Source: Symbiodinium natans (Eukaryota; Sar; Dinophyceae; Suessiales; Symbiodiniaceae). Taken from it: a stretch of 64,000 bases of DNA. The DNA lies in NCBI GenBank assembly GCA_905221605.1, contig CAJNDS010002065.1, positions 504,501-568,500 of the forward strand. Reading direction: 5' to 3'. Both the position numbers and the translations under genes were made by a program. Below, piece by piece: positions 9,284 through 17,960 of this stretch. The notes under the pieces were generated by a model. The model made no database searches, had not been told where the DNA came from, and worked only from the letters and a program-made list of their open reading frames with translations. How positions within the stretch are numbered: position 1 is the first letter of the stretch; each line of letters opens with the position of its first letter.

Positions 9284-10140
9284 GGCGGGGGCAAACCTCG
9301 GCACAACCCTGGCGGGGGCAACCCTGGCGGGGGCAACCCTGGCGGGGGCAACCTGGCAATGGCAACCCTGGTGGGGGCAACCCTGGCGACCCTGGTGGGG
9401 GCAACCCTCGCGCAGACAACCCTGGCGGGGGCAACCCTGGCAGAAACATATGGCAGGGGCAACCCTGGCGGGGCAACCCTGGCGGGGGCAATCCTGGCGG
9501 GGGCAACCCCGGGGTGGGGGCAACCCTGGCGGGGGCAACCCTGGCGGGGGAAACCCTGGTGGGGGGCAACCCTGCCGGGGGCAACCCTGGCGGGGGCAAC
9601 GGGCAACCCTGGCGGGGGCAACGGGCAACTTTTTTTGGGGGGCAACATTGGTGGGGCAACCCTGGCGGGGCTCTGGCGGGAACAACCCTGGCGGGAGCAA
9701 CTCTGGCGGGGGAACCCTCCTGGTGGGGGCAACCCTGGCGGGGCAAGCCTGGTGGGGGAGTTTTTCAAGGAGCTGGTGGGGGCCACTAATGATACTAATG
9801 GAGAACTATGGCAGGCCCCTTCATAGAGAAGCCTGAACAAACGAGGCCAATTCCAAGGACCAACCCAAGTAGGCTGGCGGGGGGAAACCCCCTCACCCTG
9901 GCGGGAGCAACCGTGGCGAGGGCAACCCTGGCGGGGGCAACCCTGGCGGGGGCAAACCTGGGGCAACCCTGGTGGGGGCAACCCTGGTGGGGGCCATTTG
10001 GCGAACCCTGGCGGGGGCACCCTCACGAGGGGAAACCCGGCAAGGGCAACCCAACCCTGGCGGGGGCAAACCTGGCGGGCCAACCCTGACAGGGCAACCT
10101 GGCGGGCAACCCTGGCGGGGGCTGGCCTGGCAGGGGCGCA
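9284..10140. repeat. GC-rich 15-bp satellite, second block
   Basis: About 45 copies of CAACCCTGGCGGGGG and variants, resuming directly after the cytochrome b fragment. Several frames on both strands are open over 150-280 codons. No gene is called. Confidence 0.9.
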
Positions 10141-10230
10141 ACGGCTTCTTAGGCCCGACCTCCCCCGCCGGGGTCGCGCGTCGGGGGTTCAGGGTTAATC
10201 CATTATTACATTGTGCCCTATGGCTAGCAG

Positions 10231-10552
10231 GGATGCATCAGGTGTGGCAAGCTCGATCTGCTTGGCAAAGCAAGCAGATCTCGAAGCGGTAGCGTTCAGT
10301 TGTACCGGCCGCCGCCTGGCGCGGGCGGCCTATGGTTTAGGGTTTAGGGTTTAGGGTTTAGGGTTTAGGGTTTAGGGTTTTGGGGTTTGGGGGTTTGGGG
10401 TTTGGGGTTTGGGGTTTGGGGTTTAGGGTTTAGGGCTTTCTGGGGGAGGTGATGGGACAAGAGCCTACAAGTGCGGTCAAAAAGTTGTTTTGGGGCTGAT
10501 ATCGCTGGTTATAGCTTTCTCTGGGCCAGAACCCCAGTGCACCTACACATGA
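10231..10552 (+). CDS. two-exon terminal gene fragment, possible membrane anchor
   Basis: Exon 10231-10334 follows CTAGCAG and reads one base plus 34 codons (DASGVASSICLAKQADLEAV ...) plus one base, ending TATG|GTTTAGGG. Exon 10434-10552 starts after TTTAG and supplies two bases, then 38 codons and TGA at 10550-10552. Phase 1 matches across the intron. The last exon contains KVVLGLISLVIAFSG, a likely transmembrane or tail-anchor segment, after a glycine-rich stretch. The product is not recognised. The start lies upstream and is not seen. Confidence 0.5.
10335..10433 (+). other. candidate intron of telomere-like repeats (99 bp)
   Basis: Starts GTTTAGGG (about seven units), passes through TTTTGGGG/TTTGGGG variants and ends TTTAG. 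Flanking phase 1 is consistent. Confidence 0.45.
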
Positions 10553-10589
10553 GCAGTCTTACAACCCCTTCCCCTAAACCTAAACCTAC

Positions 10590-10802
10590 ATGCAACCTAA
10601 ACCCTAAACCCTAAACCCAAACCCCAAACCCCAAACCCCAAACCCCAAACCCTAAACCCTAAACCCTAAACCCTAAACCCTAAACCCTAAACCCTAAACC
10701 CTAAACCCTAAACCCTTAACCCTTAACCCTTAACCCTAAACCCTAAACCCTAAACCCTAAACCCTAAACCCTAAACCCTAAACCCTAAACCCTAAACCCT
10801 AA
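10590..10802. repeat. CCCTAAA array with CCCCAAA and CCCTTAA blocks
   Basis: About 30 units. Variants are grouped (five CCCCAAA, three CCCTTAA), not scattered. Confidence 0.95.
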
Positions 10803-10805
10803 GCC

Positions 10806-10867
10806 AGGCCGAGCGTGGCAGGCACCGGAAAGAGGCCGAGACCAAACAGGCGGCAGCCGAGGAGGCC
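10806..10867 (+). CDS. exon-like island, charged helix
   Basis: Between C-rich and G-rich arrays. One frame reads QAERGRHRKEAETKQAAAEE then AFPS and a stop. The alanine, glutamate and lysine-rich peptide resembles coiled coil. Borders are uncertain. Confidence 0.35.
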
Positions 10868-10880
10868 TTCCCTTCTTAAG

Positions 10881-11275
10881 GTGGTTTAGGGTTTAGGGTT
10901 TGGGGTTTAGGGTTTGGGGTTTAGGGTTTAGGGTTTGGGGTTTAGGGTTTAGGGTTCGGGGTTTAGGGTTTAGGGTTTGGGGTTTAGGGTGTAGGGTTCG
11001 GGGTTTAGGGTTCGGGGTTTAGGGCTTCGGGTTTAGTAGGGTTTAAACTTTTGGAGTTCAAGGTTTAGGGATTGGGGTCGGGGCTTGGGCTGAACTCATA
11101 CAGGGCTTAGGGTTCAGGGTTTGTAGGGTTCAGGGTTTAGGTTTCAGGGTTTGTAGGGTTTTGTAGTTCTTGGTAGGGCGTCAGGCGCAGAAGGTTAGGC
11201 TTTAGGATTTAGGGTTTAGGGTTTAGGGTTTAGGGTTTAGGGTTTAGGGTTTAGGGTTTAGGGTTTAGGGTTTTA
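10881..11275. repeat. TTTAGGG / TTTGGGG arrays
   Basis: Alternating TTTAGGG and TTTGGGG to about 11040, degenerate units to 11200, and nine clean TTTAGGG units at 11205-11275. Confidence 0.9.
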
Positions 11276-11464
11276 TGAGGGTCAGGTCTCAGGTTTATGG
11301 GTTTTTTTCTGGGATTGATAGGACTTATGGTGTGGCCTGAAAAGCAACCCCATCAGAACCCCCACTTCGACGGTTTTAGGTCAACTACAACTGCAAGGGA
11401 CTAAGGGAGGGACCCCTTATAAGGGACCTAAGGGTTCAGTTGTCTACCTAGGTATATAGGGAGT

Positions 11465-11891
11465 TGTTGAATGTCCAGACCCTCCACGAGCCCTTTGCCC
11501 AGGTGCTTCGCTTCTTCTTTTCCGACTTGTGGTTCAAAGGCATGCAGCACGAGTACATAACCCGAACATGCTTGAAGCACTCAGTAGGGATGTGCTTGGA
11601 AGGGGCTGCATGCACCGCAAACACATAGCTTTCAAGAAAGATTTGTAAGTCTGGCTTTGTATAGCACTTGTCAGCTTGCTTTTGTTCTTTCTTCTCTTCT
11701 GAGTCCGAGCGTGTTCGCTAGCTGAGAGAAAAGCCATAGGCCGCTCTGCGCTGTGCAGTCTGGGAGACTTTGGGCGATTGGAGTTTCGGAGGTTTTCTTC
11801 GGCAAAGAATACAAGGTTCGAGATTTCGGAGGAGGACTCAGTCCACATCGAAGGGGTGCTCTTCGCTGGGGACCTGTTTGAGCCATCAACA
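11465..11891 (+). repeat. LTR copy 1 (427 bp)
   Basis: Begins TGTTGAATG and ends CCATCAACA (TG...CA ends). I find no difference from the copies at 15763-16189 and 26649-27075 on reading. Its 104-residue antisense ORF recurs in all copies only because the LTRs are identical. Confidence 0.95.
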
Positions 11892-11895
11892 GGTT

Positions 11896-13401
11896 ATGAG
11901 TGCCCAATCCGCTTCGGCGGTGCGGGGCTCCGCTACAGGGCCTCTGATGAATGGTCGCGGGCACCAGTCGTCGGTGGCGCCAAGCTATGGGGCTGCTTCT
12001 GAAGCTGGGTCTACAAGTGGTGTGGGCTTGGATGCTGGGAGCAGTTTGCCGCAGGACACGAGGATGGCCTCCGGCTGCAGATCTGGCAATGATCTGCAGC
12101 AGGGGTCCATCCCTGGCTCTGGAGGTGGTGGTACAGCTACACCTTTGGAGGTTGTGAATGACCTGAGGGCGGCAACCGATGGGGGCGAGGCCCCAGATAC
12201 CGGTTTGCCCCCTGGAGCAGGCAACAACAGTTCAGAACTACCCGAAGGACCTTTGGAGAGTGCACGGCGAGCTGTAGGACAGATCTGGCAAGCGGTGCCG
12301 GTGGCCGCTGGACACCCTGCTATGGCTTCCCGACCTCCTATGAACGAAGGAGGAGAGTCTGGGGAAGTGGAAACGTATCTGAGTGCTGGCTGGGATGGGT
12401 CACGGGATGATTCGAGGTCTCCCTCTCCACCACGTGGGCCTCCCCCCGCTCCAGCCGAGGTGATGTTGCAGCAGCCACTGTTTCCACCTGAAGTCCTGAG
12501 CCAGATTGAGACGATGAATCGCGAGGCGCCTTTGCTTTCTGGGTTTGGGAGTCCTGGAAGAGAAGCTGGAAGGCCTGAGTCGTCGGATTCAGCTGGTGTG
12601 AGCAGTGGGGCCGTTCAGGCCGAAGTGCATCGACAGCTGGAGGTCATGCGAAGAGAGCATAGTGCGCTTGTACAGGGACTAGCTAGGGAGAATGAGTTCC
12701 TAAGGGACCGTCTCGCTAATGCTGTAGCTGTAGCAGAACGGGAGTCATGGAGAACTAGCACAGTAGGTAAGGTTTGGGGTTGGTTGGGTGAGAACTTCAA
12801 GGGATTGGGTTCGGGTCCTCGGCAAACCCTCAACCAACCAGGCGCAGGTTTTCCCCCGGTTGCAGCTCAGGGTACGAGACCCTTGGAGCAGGTCCCAGGC
12901 GTGCCAGGTTCCTTAGGTGCAGCATTTCCCTCGATTGCAGCTCAGGGTATGCAGCCCTTGGAGCATGTCCCAGGCGTGACAGGCCCAGGCTTTGCATTTC
13001 CCTCGGTCGCAGCTCAGGGTATGCAGCCGCCCTTGGAGCATGTCCCAGGCGTGCCAGGTGCATCAGGTGCAGCATTTCCCTCCGTCGCAGCTCAGGGTAT
13101 GCAGCCGCCCTTGGAGCATGTCCCAGGCGTGCCAGGTGCATCAGGTGCAGCATTTCCCTCCGTCGCAGCTCAGGGTATGCCGTCCCAGGCGTGCCAGGTG
13201 CATCAGTTGCAGCATTTCCCTCGGTCGCAGCTCAGGGTATGCAGCCCTTGGAGCATGTCCCAGGCGTGCCAGGTGCATCAGGCTTTGCGTTTCCCTCGAT
13301 TGCAGCTCAGGGTATGCAGCCCTTGGAGCATGTCCCAGGCGTGCCAGGTGCATCAGGTGCAGCGTTTCCCTCGGTCGCAGCTCGGGGTACGAAGCCCTTA
13401 G
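11896..13401 (+). CDS. Gag-like N-terminal part, copy 1, frameshifted
   Basis: ATG five bases after the LTR (MSAQSASAVRG...). Serine, proline and glycine-rich, then a probable coiled coil (EVHRQLEVMRREHSALVQGL), then a tandem array of a 25-residue/75-bp unit (AFPSVAAQGMQPLEHVPGVP + GASGA). Near 13180 a 13-base shortfall inside one unit shifts the frame, so the last 70 or so residues are out of frame and end at 13401. Copy 1 has an intact frame at about 12740, where copy 2 is broken. An alternative start at 11770 lies inside the LTR and is less likely. Confidence 0.75.
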   Translation: MSAQSASAVRGSATGPLMNGRGHQSSVAPSYGAASEAGSTSGVGLDAGSSLPQDTRMASGCRSGNDLQQGSIPGSGGGGTATPLEVVNDLRAATDGGEAPDTGLPPGAGNNSSELPEGPLESARRAVGQIWQAVPVAAGHPAMASRPPMNEGGESGEVETYLSAGWDGSRDDSRSPSPPRGPPPAPAEVMLQQPLFPPEVLSQIETMNREAPLLSGFGSPGREAGRPESSDSAGVSSGAVQAEVHRQLEVMRREHSALVQGLARENEFLRDRLANAVAVAERESWRTSTVGKVWGWLGENFKGLGSGPRQTLNQPGAGFPPVAAQGTRPLEQVPGVPGSLGAAFPSIAAQGMQPLEHVPGVTGPGFAFPSVAAQGMQPPLEHVPGVPGASGAAFPSVAAQGMQPPLEHVPGVPGASGAAFPSVAAQGMPSQACQVHQLQHFPRSQLRVCSPWSMSQACQVHQALRFPRLQLRVCSPWSMSQACQVHQVQRFPRSQLGVRSP

Positions 13402-13440
13402 AGCATGTCCCAGACGTGCCAGGTGCATCAGGTGCAGCAT

Positions 13441-13540
13441 NNNNNNNNNNNNNNNNNNNNNNNNNNNNNNNNNNNNNNNNNNNNNNNNNNNNNNNNNNNN
13501 NNNNNNNNNNNNNNNNNNNNNNNNNNNNNNNNNNNNNNNN
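13441..13540. other. assembly gap of 100 N
   Basis: Exactly 100 Ns, a conventional unknown-length gap. It separates retroelement gag from a CCCTAAA array, so the order and distance of the two sides are not proven. Confidence 1.
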
Positions 13541-13672
13541 CTAAACCCTAAACCCTAAACCCTAAACCCTAAACCCTAAACCCTAAACCCTAAACCCTAA
13601 ACCCTAAACCCTAAACCCTAAACCCTAAACCCTAAACCCTAAACCCTAAACCCTAAACCCTAAACCCTAAAC
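13541..13672. repeat. CCCTAAA array
   Basis: Eighteen to nineteen clean units immediately right of the gap. Confidence 0.95.
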
Positions 13673-13675
13673 TAG

Positions 13676-13794
13676 AGCGAGCTGCGGGTCCTGCGATAAG
13701 CAGCAGCGAGCGATACCGCGTGGTGACAGCCCGCGGACGAGCCCGAGCCGTCCGGCGAAGCCTGGCGAGGGCTCGGGGCCAGTGCGCGCGATGA
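13676..13794 (+). CDS. exon-like island with stop
   Basis: After CTAGA a frame reads ERAAGPAISSSERYRVVTAR and continues arginine/alanine-rich to a TGA. GC-rich, preceded by a C-rich array. No family is recognised. Confidence 0.35.
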
Positions 13795-13899
13795 GCGCGG
13801 CCCACGCATAGAAGGGTGGAACCCGCGTGCCAGCGTCAGTCTGGCCCCAAAGAGAATAACCCTAAACCCTCGGTTTCAAAGTTAAAACCACGCATCCTT

Positions 13900-15720
13900 T
13901 CCCCCGTAAGGGGCCTTCCCCGTAAGGGGCCTTCCCCGTAAGGGGCCTTCCCCGTAAGGGGCCTTCCCCGTAAGGGGCCTTCCCCGTAAGGGGCCTTCCC
14001 CGTAAGGGGCCTTCCCCGTAAGGGGCCTTCCCGTAAGGGGCCTTCCCCGTAAGGGGCCTTCCCCGTAAGGGGCCTTCCCCGTAAGGGGCCTTCCCCCTTC
14101 CCCGTAAGGGGCCTTCCCGTAAGGGGCCTTCCCCGTAAGGGGCCTTCCCCCTTCCCCGTAAGGGGTAAGGGGCCTTCCCCGTAAGGGGCCTTCCCCGTAA
14201 GGGGCCTTCCCCCGTAAGGGGCCTTCCCCGTAAGGGGCCTTCCCCGTAAGGGGCCTTCCCCGTAAGGGGCCTTCCCCGTAAGGGGCCTTCCCCCGTAAGG
14301 GGCCTTCCCCGTAAGGGGCCTTCCCCGTAAGGGGCCTTCCCCGTAAGGGGCCTTCCCCGTAAGGGGCCTTCCCCGTAAGGGGCCTTCCCCGTAAGGGGCC
14401 TTCCCCGTAAGGGGCCTTCCCCGTAAGGGGCCTTCCCCGTAAGGGGCCTTCCCCGTAAGGGGCCTTCCCCGAAAGGGGCCTCCCCGTAAGGCCCGAAATC
14501 TGGAAAACTAGGGTGTCATTTCCGCTATATGACTTCTTTACTAAAAAATCGCATTTTTACTACGGGTCCCGCCAAATCCTGGGGCAGGGGCCTTTAGAGT
14601 GACCCCCGCCAGAGCACCCCCACCAGAGCACCAGGGGCGTTCCCCGTAAGGGGCCTTCCCCGTAAGGGGCCTTCCCCGTAAGGGGCCTTCCCCGTAAGGG
14701 ACCTTCCCCGTAAGGGGCCTTCCCCGTAAGGGGCCTTCCCCGTAAGGGGCCTTCCCCGGAAGGGGCCTTCCCCGTAAGGGGCCTTCCCCGTAAGGGGCCT
14801 TCCCCGTAAGGGGCCTTCCCCGTAGGGGCCTTCCCCGTAATAGGCCTTCCCCGTAAGGGGCCTTCCCCATAAGGGGCCTTCCCCGTAAGGGGCCTTCCCC
14901 GTGAGGGGCCTTCTCTGTAAGGGGCCTTCCCCGCAAGGGGCCTTCCCCATAAGGGGCCTTCCCCGTAAGGGGCCTTCCCCGTAAGGGGCCTTCCCCGTAA
15001 GGGGCCTTCCCCGTACGGGGCCTTCCCCGTAAGGGGCCTTCCCCGTAAGGGGCCTTCCCCGTAAGGGGCCTTCCCCGTAAGGGGCCTTCCCCGTAAGGGG
15101 CCTTCCCCGTAAGGGGCCGCAAGGGGCCTTCCCCGTAGGCCTTCCCCGTAAGGGGCCTTCCCCGTAAGGGGCCTTCCCCGTAAGGGGCCTTCCCGTAAGG
15201 CCCGAAATCTGGAAAACTAGGGTGTCATTTCCGCTATATGACTTCTTTACTAAATCACCTGAAAATCGAGCACTTTGGGGCCGATCCTGGGGTACCCCTC
15301 ATTTGGGCCTTGTTTGGGGGCCTTCCTGGCAAGCGGCCTTCCCCCATAAGGGGCCCGCAAGGGGCCTTCCTCGTAAGGGGCCTTAAGGGGCGTAAGGGGC
15401 CTTCCCCGTAAGGGGCCTTCCCCATAAAAAGTCTTCTCCGTAAAGGGGCCTTCCCCGTAAGGGGCCTTCCCCGTAAGGGGCCTTCCCCGTAAGAAACCTT
15501 CCCCGTAAGGGGGCCTTCCCCGTAAGGGGCCTTCCCCGTAAAGGGGCTTTCCCCCTAAGGGGCCTTCCCCGTAAGGGGCCTTCCCCGTAAGGGGGCCTTC
15601 CTCGTAAGGGGGCCTCCCCTTACCCCGTAAGGGGCCTTCCCCGTAAGGGGGCCTTCCCCGTAAGGGGGCCTTCCCCGTAAGGGGGCCTTCCCCGTAAGGG
15701 GCCCCGTCCCCCGTAAGGCC
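13900..15720. repeat. CCCCGTAAGGGGCCTT satellite (16 bp)
   Basis: About 100 copies in three blocks (13900-14490, 14640-15210, 15320-15720). Each unit holds CCCC-GTAA-GGGG, able to form a 4-bp stem with a GTAA loop. Variants drop or add a C, G or A. The antisense ORF of up to 193 codons (14541-15122) is repeat-derived. Confidence 0.95.
14493..14550. repeat. block-end module, copy 1 of 3
   Basis: CCCGAAATCTGGAAAACTAG followed by GGTGTCATTTCCGCTATATG. Repeated at 15199-15256 and, truncated, at 15718-15762. Each ends a satellite block. The third is interrupted by the LTR. Confidence 0.85.
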
Positions 15721-15762
15721 CGAAATCTGGAAAACTAAGGTGTCATTTCCGCTATATGATTT

Positions 15763-16189
15763 TGTTGAATGTCCAGACCCTCCACGAGCCCTTTGCCCAG
15801 GTGCTTCGCTTCTTCTTTTCCGACTTGTGGTTCAAAGGCATGCAGCACGAGTACATAACCCGAACATGCTTGAAGCACTCAGTAGGGATGTGCTTGGAAG
15901 GGGCTGCATGCACCGCAAACACATAGCTTTCAAGAAAGATTTGTAAGTCTGGCTTTGTATAGCACTTGTCAGCTTGCTTTTGTTCTTTCTTCTCTTCTGA
16001 GTCCGAGCGTGTTCGCTAGCTGAGAGAAAAGCCATAGGCCGCTCTGCGCTGTGCAGTCTGGGAGACTTTGGGCGATTGGAGTTTCGGAGGTTTTCTTCGG
16101 CAAAGAATACAAGGTTCGAGATTTCGGAGGAGGACTCAGTCCACATCGAAGGGGTGCTCTTCGCTGGGGACCTGTTTGAGCCATCAACA
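15763..16189 (+). repeat. 5' LTR (427 bp)
   Basis: TGTTGAATG...CCATCAACA. It probably carries the promoter and polyadenylation signals, but I cannot point to a specific box. Inserted in the third block-end module of the satellite. Confidence 0.95.
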
Positions 16190-16204
16190 GGTTATGAGTG
16201 CCCA
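16190..16204 (+). promoter_or_regulatory. putative primer-binding site
   Basis: Directly after the LTR, GGTTATGAGTGCCC resembles the initiator-tRNA-Met half site of plant copia elements (GGTATCAGAGC) with one extra base. It overlaps the gag ATG at 16194. Assignment by position and partial similarity only. Confidence 0.4.
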
Positions 16205-17057
16205 ATCCGCTTCGGCGGTGCGGGGCTCCGCTACAGGGCCTCTGATGAATGGTCGCGGGCACCAGTCGTCGGTGGCGCCAAGCTATGGGGCTGCTTCTGA
16301 AGCTGGGTCTACAAGTGGTGTGGGCTTGGATGCTGGGAGCAGTTTGCCGCAGGACACGAGGATGGCCTCCGGCTGCAGATCTGGCAATGATCTGCAGCAG
16401 GGGTCCATCCCTGGCTCTGGAGGTGGTGGTACAGCTACACCTTTGGAGGTTGTGAATGACCTGAGGGCGGCAACCGATGGGGGCGAGGCCCCAGATACCG
16501 GTTTGCCCCCTGGAGCAGGCAACAACAGTTCAGAACTACCCGAAGGACCTTTGGAGAGTGCACGGCGAGCTGTAGGACAGATCTGGCAAGCGGTGCAGGT
16601 GGCCGCTGGACACCCTGCTATGGCTTCCCGACCTCCTATGAACGAAGGAGGAGAGTCTGGGGAAGTGGAAACGTATTTGAGTGCTGGCTGGGATGGGTCA
16701 CCGGATGATTCGAGGTCTCCCTCTCCACCACGTGGGCCTCCCCCCGCTCCAGCCGAGGTGATGTTGCAGCAGCCACTGTTTCCACCTGAAGTCCTGAGCC
16801 AGATTGAGACGATGAATCGCGAGGCGCCTTTGCTTTCTGGGTTTGGGAGTCCTGGAAGAGAAGCTGGAAGGCCTGAGTCGTCGGATTCAGCTGGTGTGAG
16901 CAGTGGGGCCGTTCAGGCCGAAGTGCATCGACAGCTGGAGGTCATGCGAAGAGAGCATAGTGCGCTTGTACAGGGACTAGCTAGGGAGAATGAGTTCCTA
17001 AGGGACCGTCTCGCTAATGCTGTAGCTGTAACAGAGCCGCGAGTCATGGAGAACTAG
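16194..17057 (+). CDS. Gag N-terminal part, copy 2, truncated by frameshift
   Basis: Same start and composition as copy 1 (begins MSAQSASAVRG). Serine/proline-rich region, then the coiled-coil segment. At about 17028-17037 the sequence has one extra base relative to copy 1 (ACAGAGCCGCGAG versus GCAGAACGGGAG), which leads to TAG at 17055-17057. Downstream the same protein continues in the next frame to about 17515, where a 7-base shortfall in a minisatellite unit restores the original frame. Real damage or assembly indels are both possible. Confidence 0.8.
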   Translation: MSAQSASAVRGSATGPLMNGRGHQSSVAPSYGAASEAGSTSGVGLDAGSSLPQDTRMASGCRSGNDLQQGSIPGSGGGGTATPLEVVNDLRAATDGGEAPDTGLPPGAGNNSSELPEGPLESARRAVGQIWQAVQVAAGHPAMASRPPMNEGGESGEVETYLSAGWDGSPDDSRSPSPPRGPPPAPAEVMLQQPLFPPEVLSQIETMNREAPLLSGFGSPGREAGRPESSDSAGVSSGAVQAEVHRQLEVMRREHSALVQGLARENEFLRDRLANAVAVTEPRVMEN

Positions 17058-17129
17058 CACAGTAGGTAAGGTTTGGGGTTGGTTGGGTGAGAACTTCAAG
17101 GGATTGGGTTCGGGTCCTCGGCAAACCCT

Positions 17130-17960
17130 CAACCAACCAGGCGCAGGTTTTCCCCCGGTTGCAGCTCAGGGTACGAGACCCTTGGAGCAGGTCCCAGGCG
17201 TGCCAGGTTCCTTAGGTGCAGCATTTCCCTCGATTGCAGCTCAGGGTATGCAGCCCTTGGAGCATGTCCCAGGCGTGCCAGGTCCAGCATCCTTCCCAGG
17301 CGTTCCAGGTCTGTCAGGATATGCACATCACTCGGTCGCAGCTCAGGGTATGCAGCCCTTGGAGCATGTCCCAGGTGCATCAGGTGCAGCATTTCCCTCG
17401 GTCGCAGCTCAGGGTATGCAGCCCTTGGAGCATGTCCCAGGCGTGCCAGCATTTCCCTCGGTCGCAGCTCAGGGTATGCAGCCCTTGGAGCATGTCCCAG
17501 GCGTGCCAGGTGCATCACATTTCCCTCGGTCGCAGCTCAGGGTATGCAGCCCTTGGAGCATGTCCCAGGCGTGCCAGGTGCATCAGGTGCAGCGTTTCCC
17601 TCGGTCGCAGCTCAGGGTATGCAGCCCTTGGAGCATGTCCCAGGCGTGCCAGGTGCATCAGGCTTTGCATTTCCCTCGATTGCAGCTCAGGGTATGCAGC
17701 CCTTGGAGCATGTCCCAGGCGTGCCAGGTGCATCAGGTGCAGCATTTCCCTCGGTCGCAGCTCGGGGTACGAAGCCCTTGGAGCAAGTCCCAGGCGTGCC
17801 AGGTCCAGGTGCAGCATTTCCCTCGGTCGCAGCTCGGGGTACGAAGCCCTTGGAGCAAGTCCCAGGCGTGCCAGGTCCAGGTGCAGCATTTCCCTCGGTC
17901 GCAGCTCGGGGTACGAAGCCCTTGGAGCATGTCCAAGGCGTGCCAAGCCCAGGTGCAGCA
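17130..17960 (+). repeat. gag minisatellite, 75-bp unit
   Basis: About 12 copies of a unit coding AFPSVAAQGMQPLEHVPGVP plus GASGA, some shortened. Copy number and unit length differ from the array in copy 1 (12840-13440). The frame changes in both copies map to or near this array. Confidence 0.9.

Larger units (their letters stand above)
11465..13440 (+). mobile_element. left end of a copia-type retroelement, cut by an N gap
   Basis: Contains a full 427-bp LTR and the 5' part of gag, then stops at the 100-N gap. It differs from the second copy (15763 onward) by a handful of substitutions (for example GTGCCGG versus GTGCAGG near 12296/16594) and by repeat number in the gag minisatellite. The five bases before it, GGAGT (11460-11464), equal those after the 3' LTR at 27076-27080, the expected length of a copia target duplication. 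Confidence 0.85.

Noticed and set aside
13900-15720. CRISPR-like array
   Set aside because: Tandem 16-bp units without unique spacers, in a eukaryotic context with no cas genes.
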